Shown: positions 16,505 through 22,293 of the stretch, one piece after another | Layout: every line of letters starts with the position of its first letter | Numbering within the stretch: position 1 is the stretch's first letter | DNA from: Bacteroidetes bacterium UBA7692 | GTDB lineage: Bacteria > Bacteroidota > Bacteroidia > Chitinophagales > LD1 | NCBI GenBank assembly: GCA_002482725.1 | Contig: DLGO01000011.1 | Location: 1-22,293 of the forward strand | Reading direction: 5' to 3' | Length of the DNA: 22,293 nucleotides | The notes under the pieces: model-generated | The model's database searches: none | Told to the model about the DNA's origin: nothing | What the model saw: only the letters and a program-made list of their open reading frames with translations | Program-made: the position numbers and the translations under genes

Positions 16505-16666
16505 TTTATAGGAATTTTAAATATGACGCAGCGGTTTTGCTGCATTCACAGAAATGAAAATAAAACATTGTGCCATAAATTTTCGTAAGTAAGCCGATTC
16601 TGCCTTGCGCTTACAAGTGTTTTCAATAGATTCGCACGGCTTTTAACTTAACTACATAATAAAAGA

Positions 16667-19378
16667 ATGGATAGCTATTCGTACCTCTCTAATGCCACTC
16701 CGGAGTATATAGATAATTTATACAGGGATTATCAGACAGACCCAAGTTCTGTAGACCCTGACTTCAAGCGATTTTTTGAAGGGTTTGATGTTGCCTCTAT
16801 TACCTATAAGAGCAATGGAAAAACCGCTGGTGTATCTACCGACGAGTTCAAAGTATTTTCCCTGATAAATGCTTATAGGGCCAAAGGCCACCTGGTGGCA
16901 GTTACCAATCCGTTGAAACCGCGCAAAGACCGTGGTGCCAACCTGGAGCTGGAGCATTTTGGTTTGACAGATAAAGACCTTGACAAGAAATTTGCCATAG
17001 GTAGCGAAATAGGCTTGCCGAATGGCACTTTGAAAGACATACTTGCCAAGTTGCAGCGTGTGTATACCGGGACTATCGGTTTTGAGTACGACTATATCAG
17101 GATAAAAGAAGAGAGGGATTTCTTCCTGAGCAAAATAGAGCAGACTGAAAAGCTGGTAAATTTTACCGTAGAAAAGAAAGAGCGCATTCTACGCCGCTTG
17201 AACAAAGCAGTGGTATTCGAAAAATTCCTTGGTACAAAATATATAGGTGAAAAGCGCTTCTCGCTGGAAGGTGGTGAAACAACTATACCTGCATTGGATG
17301 CTATCATCAATGCAGCGGCAAACCTGGAGGTGGAAGAGGTAATATTCGGTATGGCGCACCGCGGCAGGCTGAATGTGCTTGCCAACATCATGGGCAAGAC
17401 CTACGAAGAGATATTCAACGAGTTTGAAGGCAATGCAGTGGGTGACCCTGCCAGTGGCGATGGTGATGTGAAATACCACCTTGGCTATTCGCACCAGTAC
17501 CCTTGCGACAACGGCAAGAACGTATACCTGAAGTTGATACCGAACCCATCGCACCTGGAGGCTGTAAACCCTGTAGTGGGTGGTTTTGCGCGTGCGAAGG
17601 CAGATACAATATACAATAGCGACTACGACAAAATATTGCCGATAACCATACACGGTGATGCTGCGGTAGCAGGTCAGGGTATAGTTTACGAGGTGTTGCA
17701 AATGGCTAAGCTGGATGGCTACTACACAGGTGGAACTATCCACTATGTGATTAATAACCAGATAGGTTTTACTACAGACTTCGAAGAGGCGCGCTCGAGC
17801 GACTATTCTACATCTATAGCTGCTACTATTAATGCTCCTGTGTTTCACGTAAATGGTGATGATATAGAAGCCGTGGTATTTGTAAGCGAGCTGGCTGCCG
17901 AGTACCGCCAGAAGTTCAACAAAGATGTGTTTGTGGATATGGTGTGCTACCGCAAATGGGGCCATAATGAAAGCGACGATCCGAAATATACACAGCCTGT
18001 AATGTACAAGCTGATAGATAAGCACGCCAACCCAAGGGATATTTACACCGCCCAGTTGGAAAATGAAGGCTCTATAACAGCTGAAATGGCGAAGCGTCTG
18101 GAAAAAGAATTCTGGGATGATTTGCAGGCAAGGCTTACCAGCGTGAAGCAAGTGCCGCTGCCTTACAAAATACAGCCGAATGAACTGGCCTGGAAAAACC
18201 TGAGAAGGGCTACAGGAAAAGATTTTGAAGAAAGCCCGGATACATCGATAACCAAGGCATTGTATAAAAAACTGGCATTGGCATTGGCTACTATACCGGA
18301 AGGTTTTACGCCGATAAAGAAGATGCAGAAGTACCTGGAAGAGCGTAAAAAGCTGATGATAGAAAACAATACGCTTGACTGGGCTGCAGCCGAGTTGCTG
18401 GCGTATGCTGCGATAGTGAATGATGGCAACAACATACGATTGAGCGGGGAGGATGTGAAACGTGGTACGTTTACACACCGCCATGCTGTAATCAATGATG
18501 AGAACACGGACGAAGAGTACAATCGCCTGAGCAACATAAGCGACAAACAGGGTAAGTTCTTTATCTACAACTCGCACCTAAGCGAATACGGTGTATTGGG
18601 TTTTGAATTTGGCTACTCATTGCCATCGCCCGATGCATTAGTAATATGGGAAGGCCAGTTTGGCGACTTCAGCAATGGTGCGCAGATAATCATAGACCAG
18701 TTCATTGCATCTGCAGAGAGCAAATGGCAGCGCAACAGCGGCCTTACATTGCTATTGCCTCACGGCTATGAAGGACAAGGCCCTGAGCACTCAAGTGCGC
18801 GTCTGGAGCGTTTCTTACAGCTTTGCGCTGAACTGAATATGGTAGTGGCAAACATAACCGACCCTGCTAACTACTTCCATGCACTGCGCAGGCAGATGAA
18901 ATGGGAATTCCGTAAGCCATTGATTGTAATGAGTCCTAAATCTTTGCTGCGTCACCCAAGGTGCCAGTCGAGTGCCGACGAGATTACAAAAGGCAGGTTC
19001 CGCGAAGTGATAGTGGATGATATAGAAGGCAAAAAAGCCCGCAAGATCCTTTTTTGCAGCGGTAAGATTTACTACGACCTGTTGGAGAAAAAAGAGAAAG
19101 AAGGCATCAAGGATGTAGTGATAGCACGCGTAGAGCAGCTATACCCTATACCTGAAAAACAAATGCAGGATGTAATAGCCAAATACAAAGGCGCAGAAGT
19201 AGTTTGGGTACAAGAGGAACCGCAAAACATGGGTGCGTGGAACTTCCTGTTGAGCAGGCTGTATGAGGTATTGCCGCTGAAAGTAATCAGCCGAAAAAAC
19301 TCCGCATCTCCGGCTACAGGCTTCAAGAAGCAGCACGTAAAAGAGCAGGATGTTATCCTTACTGAAGCATTCAAATAA
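16667..19378 (+). CDS. sucA: 2-oxoglutarate dehydrogenase E1 component
   Basis: SucA decarboxylates 2-oxoglutarate with thiamine diphosphate and passes the succinyl group to E2 in the TCA cycle. The full 903-residue protein is present. The N-terminal segment that docks to E2 is seen at about 4-40 (YSYLSNATPEYIDNLYRDY). FGMAHRGRLNVLANIMGK lies at 227-244. The thiamine-diphosphate motif runs from HGDAAVAGQG (329-338) to VINNQIGFTT (361-370). YRKWGHNESDDP follows at 428-439. The pyrimidine-binding half has GTFTHRHA (600-607), SEYGVLGFEFGYS (639-651) and LPHGYEGQGPEHSSAR (697-712). The start matches the family N-terminus. No sucB follows; transcription seems to end at the hairpin 25 bases downstream. 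Divergent from ppk2. Confidence 0.98.
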   Translation: MDSYSYLSNATPEYIDNLYRDYQTDPSSVDPDFKRFFEGFDVASITYKSNGKTAGVSTDEFKVFSLINAYRAKGHLVAVTNPLKPRKDRGANLELEHFGLTDKDLDKKFAIGSEIGLPNGTLKDILAKLQRVYTGTIGFEYDYIRIKEERDFFLSKIEQTEKLVNFTVEKKERILRRLNKAVVFEKFLGTKYIGEKRFSLEGGETTIPALDAIINAAANLEVEEVIFGMAHRGRLNVLANIMGKTYEEIFNEFEGNAVGDPASGDGDVKYHLGYSHQYPCDNGKNVYLKLIPNPSHLEAVNPVVGGFARAKADTIYNSDYDKILPITIHGDAAVAGQGIVYEVLQMAKLDGYYTGGTIHYVINNQIGFTTDFEEARSSDYSTSIAATINAPVFHVNGDDIEAVVFVSELAAEYRQKFNKDVFVDMVCYRKWGHNESDDPKYTQPVMYKLIDKHANPRDIYTAQLENEGSITAEMAKRLEKEFWDDLQARLTSVKQVPLPYKIQPNELAWKNLRRATGKDFEESPDTSITKALYKKLALALATIPEGFTPIKKMQKYLEERKKLMIENNTLDWAAAELLAYAAIVNDGNNIRLSGEDVKRGTFTHRHAVINDENTDEEYNRLSNISDKQGKFFIYNSHLSEYGVLGFEFGYSLPSPDALVIWEGQFGDFSNGAQIIIDQFIASAESKWQRNSGLTLLLPHGYEGQGPEHSSARLERFLQLCAELNMVVANITDPANYFHALRRQMKWEFRKPLIVMSPKSLLRHPRCQSSADEITKGRFREVIVDDIEGKKARKILFCSGKIYYDLLEKKEKEGIKDVVIARVEQLYPIPEKQMQDVIAKYKGAEVVWVQEEPQNMGAWNFLLSRLYEVLPLKVISRKNSASPATGFKKQHVKEQDVILTEAFK

Positions 19379-19400
19379 TTGGAACTGAACATATCAGTAA

Positions 19401-19441
19401 AAAACAGAAGAGGCCCTGAATTTCAGGGCCTCTTCTGTTTT
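19401..19441. terminator. Bidirectional intrinsic terminator between sucA and rlmD
   Basis: A perfect inverted repeat with 20-base arms (19401-19420 and 19422-19441) around one central base. The stem core is ACAGAAGAGGCCCTG paired with CAGGGCCTCTTCTGT, leaving a short AATTT-type loop. T residues follow the right arm and A residues precede the left arm, so the hairpin has a U tract when read from either side. It lies 22 bases after the sucA stop and 14 bases from the rlmD stop. Confidence 0.92.
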
Positions 19442-19455
19442 TATATACATGATAG

Positions 19456-20856
19456 TTAATCTTTCTTCAGTTCCAGCTGTACCACGTTTTCTATGTGGGC
19501 TGTATTCGGGAACATGTCTACCGGTTGTACTTTATTCACTATATACTTTTCGCTCAGCAGTTGCAGGTCGCGTGCCTGTGTGCCGGGGTTGCAACTTACG
19601 TAGACTATGCGCGGCGCTTCAAGTTCCAGTAGCGTTTTTACCACGTCTTCGTGCATACCCGCACGTGGTGGGTCGGTGATAACTACCTGCGGCCTGCCAT
19701 GCTTGGCTATAAAGTCGCTGTTCACTATCATGCGTACATCGCCTGCATAGAAGGATGAGTTGGTCACGTTGTTCAATATGGCATTCTCTTTGGCATCTGC
19801 TATGGCTGGTTCTATTTGCTCTACGCCCACTACATGCTTGCAGCTATCGGATACATATAGCGCAATGCTGCCCACGCCTGTGTACAGGTCATACACTATT
19901 TCATCACCCTTCAAGTCGGCAAACTCTTTGGTTATATCGTATAGTCTTTTTGCCTGGCGGCTATTGGTCTGGAAAAATGATTTTGGCCCCAGCTTAAACT
20001 TATAGTTGCCCAGCTGCTCGTGTATGTATGATTCGCCCTTTACCACTACCGGCTCCAGATCATAAATGGTATCGTTCCTTTTGGGGTTCACCACATACTG
20101 CAGCGATGTTATTTCGGGGAAGGTAGTAAGGAAGTAATCCATGCTGGCCTGTATCTTCTCTTCATCGTTTTCATGTATGCTCAGCAGTACCAGTATCTCA
20201 TTGATAGAGGTAATACGTACCAACAGATTGCGTAAAAAGCCATGCTGGTTTTTCAGGTCGAAAAATGTGTAGCCATTGGCTATGGCAAAATGCTTGTACC
20301 CGTTGCGGATAGCGTTCACCGGCTCCTTCATCAGGTAGCAAGTCTCAATATCCAGCACAGCAGAGAAGCTGCCGGGCACGTGGAAGCCCACTCCGTTGCG
20401 GTCAAACTCCTCGCCACTCTGCAAAGCCTCCCATGTAAGCCAGCGCCTGTCTGTAAAACCAAACTCCAGCTTATTGCGGTAGTGGAACTGTTCATCGCAG
20501 CCCGTGATTGCATTTATGCCATTCGGTGTTTCTACCTTGCCTATACGGGCAAAGGCATCGGTAACACTCTGCTCTTTTTGTTTCAGCTGTTCGCTGTATG
20601 CCACATGCTGTGTTTTGCAGCCACCGCATACCCCAAAATGCTGGCAAACGGGTTCCACGCGAAACTCCGATGGATTTAGCAACTGTAACACTTTGCCTTC
20701 GGCAAAAGAACTCTTGCTCTTGGTTATCTCTACTTCTATTTCATCGCCTGTGGTAGTATAGGGTACAAATACCACCTTGTTGTCTATCCTGCCCACGCCC
20801 ATGCCTTCGCTGGATAGCGCATGTATCGGCAATATGAATTTATCTCCTCTTTTCAT
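19456..20856 (-). CDS. rlmD: 23S rRNA (uracil-C5)-methyltransferase, RlmD/RumA family
   Basis: This TrmA/RumA-type enzyme uses S-adenosylmethionine to methylate a uracil C5, most likely U1939 of 23S rRNA. From ATG 20856 it has 466 residues: a TRAM RNA-binding domain (about 1-60), four cysteines for a [4Fe-4S] cluster (71, 77, 80 in CQHFGVCGGC, and 173), a central insert, and a methyltransferase domain with FFQTNSRQA (294-302), DLYTGVGS (323-330), TDPPRAG (394-400) and the catalytic Cys422 in SCNPGT. An in-frame GTG at 20943 would add 29 residues reaching almost to the apt start. I rejected it because the family begins near MKRGDKF and the extra stretch looks like spacer. RlmC-type specificity cannot be excluded. 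It shares the bidirectional terminator with sucA and diverges from apt. Confidence 0.93.
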   Translation of the reverse strand: MKRGDKFILPIHALSSEGMGVGRIDNKVVFVPYTTTGDEIEVEITKSKSSFAEGKVLQLLNPSEFRVEPVCQHFGVCGGCKTQHVAYSEQLKQKEQSVTDAFARIGKVETPNGINAITGCDEQFHYRNKLEFGFTDRRWLTWEALQSGEEFDRNGVGFHVPGSFSAVLDIETCYLMKEPVNAIRNGYKHFAIANGYTFFDLKNQHGFLRNLLVRITSINEILVLLSIHENDEEKIQASMDYFLTTFPEITSLQYVVNPKRNDTIYDLEPVVVKGESYIHEQLGNYKFKLGPKSFFQTNSRQAKRLYDITKEFADLKGDEIVYDLYTGVGSIALYVSDSCKHVVGVEQIEPAIADAKENAILNNVTNSSFYAGDVRMIVNSDFIAKHGRPQVVITDPPRAGMHEDVVKTLLELEAPRIVYVSCNPGTQARDLQLLSEKYIVNKVQPVDMFPNTAHIENVVQLELKKD

Positions 20857-20952
20857 CGGCGGCAAAGTAAATCCAAATAGTAAATACGCAGGCAGAAAAT
20901 TAATACCTGTTTTGGTGGCAGGAACCTTATTTTCACGCTTCACAATTTCACC

Positions 20953-21477
20953 ATGCTCAGAGAAGAGTTAAGCGCAGTAATAAGGGATGTTCCCGATTTT
21001 CCCAAGGCAGGGATCTTGTTCAAGGACATCACCCCGGTTTTTTTGCATCCTGAACTCTGCGATAAAATAGCGGAGGAGTTTGCCAACCAATACAGGGGCA
21101 AGATAGACAGCATCTGCGCCATAGAGAGCAGGGGCTTCCTGTTTGGCACCCTTATAGCCAACAAGCTGAATATCCCCTTTCACCTGGTGCGCAAGAAAGG
21201 CAAGCTTCCCGGAGAAACCGTTTCCTACAGCTACGACCTCGAATATGGTAGCGCCACAGTAGAGATACACCGTGGCTTTGTAAAAGCCGGAGAGCGCGTA
21301 TTGGTACACGATGATGTGCTGGCTACTGGCGGCACCGCAATAGCTGCATCGGAACTGATAAAAATGGAGGGTGGCATGGTAGCGGGGTTTGCCTTTATGA
21401 TAGAGCTGGAATTCCTGAAGGGCAAAGAACGGCTGGAGGCTTACAGCAACGACATTTTCTCTATCCTTAGTTTCTGA
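20953..21477 (+). CDS. apt: Adenine phosphoribosyltransferase
   Basis: Apt salvages adenine by joining it to PRPP to form AMP. The 174-residue protein has the complete type I phosphoribosyltransferase layout: DVPDFPKAGILFKDITPV (12-29) at the N-terminus, AIESRGFLFG (56-65), the flexible-loop region VRKKGKLPGETVSYSYDLEYG (79-99), and the PRPP-binding motif RVLVHDDVLATGGTA (114-128). The ATG at 20953 matches the usual family start. It is divergent from rlmD with 96 bases between the two chosen starts. No strong promoter match is visible there, only imperfect TAnnTTTG-like sequences. The next plus-strand gene begins 55 bases downstream. Confidence 0.97.
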   Translation: MLREELSAVIRDVPDFPKAGILFKDITPVFLHPELCDKIAEEFANQYRGKIDSICAIESRGFLFGTLIANKLNIPFHLVRKKGKLPGETVSYSYDLEYGSATVEIHRGFVKAGERVLVHDDVLATGGTAIAASELIKMEGGMVAGFAFMIELEFLKGKERLEAYSNDIFSILSF

Positions 21478-21532
21478 TAATAGATGTTAGCATTGTTCAA
21501 ATATTCAAAAGGTTTTATTTAGTTCGTAAACT

Positions 21533-22021
21533 ATGGTCAAAGCGGTTTCTGTTTTAATGGCCCTGTTGCTGTTGGCGCCAAGTGCACCCAAGCGCACCTT
21601 TTGCGAAGAGCTGGTGTGGGTAGTGCGCAGCGGGCATGATAACGATTTCGATGCCGTAGAAAGCTTCACCACTATGAGCAAAGGCTTGTTGCCATTGCCA
21701 CAAGTAGGCTTTCAACTTTCCGGCTTTACCAATACAACCGTAGATAATTCCAAGCGGTTCATAGCGCAGATACTGCCGGGCATGGATTCTGCACGGGCTG
21801 CGTATGTGCTGGACTCCATGACCACCAAAGTAGCAGCGTGCTTGCCACCACCACAGTGGGACTGGCAACCATACGAAAAGGACGACAGCACCACCAAATT
21901 CTTTAAAGAGATACGCTACTACAATGCCGAAAAGGATGGCATGGAAGTAGAAATGGCCCTGATAAAGTTTGATAAGACAAGGTTTGGCATCCATCTGTAT
22001 GTGGTAAAAAAGAAATCATAA
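21533..22021 (+). CDS. Hypothetical exported protein
   Basis: I do not recognise this 162-residue protein. A short basic start and hydrophobic stretch (VKAVSVLMALLLLAPSA, 2-18) look like a signal peptide. The remainder is soluble, with a motif FCEELVWVVRSGHDNDFDAV (23-42), a helix-like SARAAYVLDSMTTKVAACL (86-104) and an end that alternates strand-like segments (MEVEMALIKFD, RFGIHLYVVKK). Cys24 and Cys103 are the only cysteines and could form a disulfide in the periplasm. The frame is clean and its composition matches the neighbours. It lies 55 bases after apt and 77 bases before the PafA-like gene on the same strand, so an exported-protein pair is possible. No function can be assigned. Confidence 0.7.
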   Translation: MVKAVSVLMALLLLAPSAPKRTFCEELVWVVRSGHDNDFDAVESFTTMSKGLLPLPQVGFQLSGFTNTTVDNSKRFIAQILPGMDSARAAYVLDSMTTKVAACLPPPQWDWQPYEKDDSTTKFFKEIRYYNAEKDGMEVEMALIKFDKTRFGIHLYVVKKKS

Positions 22022-22053
22022 CACGGAATTGTTCTCATTTATATAACATGATT

Positions 22054-22071
22054 GTGGCGGCTATTTGCCAC
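22054..22071 (+). other. Weak hairpin before the PafA-like gene
   Basis: GTGGC (22054-22058) and GCCAC (22067-22071) form a five-base stem with an eight-base loop, followed by a T-containing stretch. It could be a weak terminator for the hypothetical gene or a leader structure of the phosphatase gene. The stem is too short to be sure. Confidence 0.2.
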
Positions 22072-22098
22072 TTTCGCAGTTCTTAATTTTTCATTTTC

Positions 22099-22293
22099 AT
22101 GCAAAGGATATTTCTACTCACCCTTACCCTGTGTTTCTTTTATTCTGCCAATGCACAAAAGCCCGGCACTATAAAGCCCACACCCACTAAGCCAAAGCTG
22201 GTAGTGGGGCTGGTGGTAGACCAGATGCGCTGGGACTACCTGTACAGGTTTCAAAACCGTTATACCGAGGGGGGATTTAAAAGACTGGTAAGA
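22099..22293 (+). CDS. PafA-like alkaline phosphatase, N-terminal fragment (cut by window edge)
   Basis: The first 65 codons run open to the right edge. Residues 1-19 are a signal peptide (core FLLTLTLCFFY, cleavage ANA|Q). The mature start has a Pro/Lys-rich stretch and then KPKLVVGLVVDQMRWDYLYR (29-48), followed by RYTEGGFKRLV. This strand-plus-VDQMRWDYL phrase is characteristic of the alkaline phosphatase superfamily enzymes of Bacteroidota (PafA type), where the Asp after the first strand is a metal ligand. These periplasmic phosphatases release phosphate from phosphomonoesters. The nucleophilic Thr and remaining metal ligands lie beyond the window, so activity cannot be judged. ATG 22099 is the only start that keeps the signal peptide intact. 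Confidence 0.82.
   Translation, partial: MQRIFLLTLTLCFFYSANAQKPGTIKPTPTKPKLVVGLVVDQMRWDYLYRFQNRYTEGGFKRLVR

Noticed and set aside
16528..16543. GCAGC/GCTGC inverted repeat between ppk2 and sucA
   Set aside because: Only five base pairs with a six-base loop and no linked promoter box or T tract; not distinguishable from chance.
17189..18577. A 462-codon open frame on the minus strand opposite sucA
   Set aside because: It lies wholly inside the confidently assigned sucA; its translation is rich in Tyr, His, Cys and Ile with no domain or signal, as expected from the mirror of a biased coding strand.
20857..20943. GTG start at 20943 for rlmD
   Set aside because: It adds 29 residues with no family counterpart, uses most of the divergent spacer with apt, and a good ATG lies at the family start.
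1..22293. Mobile elements, CRISPR arrays, tRNA genes or a defence island
   Set aside because: No transposase, terminal repeats, regularly spaced repeats, cloverleaf sequence or defence-type gene was seen; genes are core metabolism and envelope.

Overview
The window looks like chromosomal housekeeping DNA from a member of the Bacteroidota, most likely in or near the Chitinophagales. The evidence is a PorP/SprF-type type IX secretion protein, a split MetH, a Bacteroidota-type TamB, a PafA-like phosphatase, signal peptides that release an N-terminal Gln, TAnnTTTG-type -7 promoter boxes, and few Shine-Dalgarno sequences. Ile is often written ATA (9 of 15 Ile codons in apt). I see no tRNA, rRNA, CRISPR array, insertion sequence or prophage.

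Layout, left to right. At 1-4466 (minus) is a large TamB/AsmA-like envelope protein, cut by the left edge. It diverges from tsaD (plus, tRNA t6A synthesis). tsaD meets a small secreted hypothetical (minus) at overlapping stop codons. That small gene lies just downstream of a 903-residue MetH (minus), which has the pterin, B12 and activation modules but no homocysteine/zinc module. metH diverges from rpiB (plus), and the roughly 200-base spacer holds facing promoter boxes around overlapping inverted repeats. rpiB is followed 15 bases later by an M28-family lipoprotein whose residues fit glutaminyl-peptide cyclotransferase. Converging on it is an ompA-like/murF pair (minus) for the cell envelope and peptidoglycan. 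Diverging from the OmpA-like gene is a cupin-8/JmjC oxygenase, then a PorP/SprF family protein (plus), whose end overlaps a PPK2 polyphosphate kinase (minus). sucA (plus) follows alone and ends at a strong bidirectional terminator shared with rlmD (minus). apt, a hypothetical exported protein and the first 65 codons of a PafA-like alkaline phosphatase (all plus) close the window.

How the genes relate. Most are core genes: translation (tsaD, rlmD), one-carbon metabolism (metH), pentose phosphate and purine salvage (rpiB, apt), TCA cycle (sucA), polyphosphate (ppk2) and envelope (tamB, murF, OmpA-like, PorP-like). The most coherent theme is envelope and secretion. Three predicted exported proteins here (OmpA-like, PorP-like, PafA-like) have Gln directly after the predicted signal peptidase I site. 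The window also encodes a periplasmic lipoprotein with the residues of the enzyme that turns N-terminal Gln into pyroglutamate.

I did not find a clearly new multi-gene system. The best leads are the QC/Q-rule pairing, the metH-rpiB control region, the periodic Asp-Ser tract and degenerate peptidoglycan-binding motif of the OmpA-like protein, and the unassigned JmjC protein.
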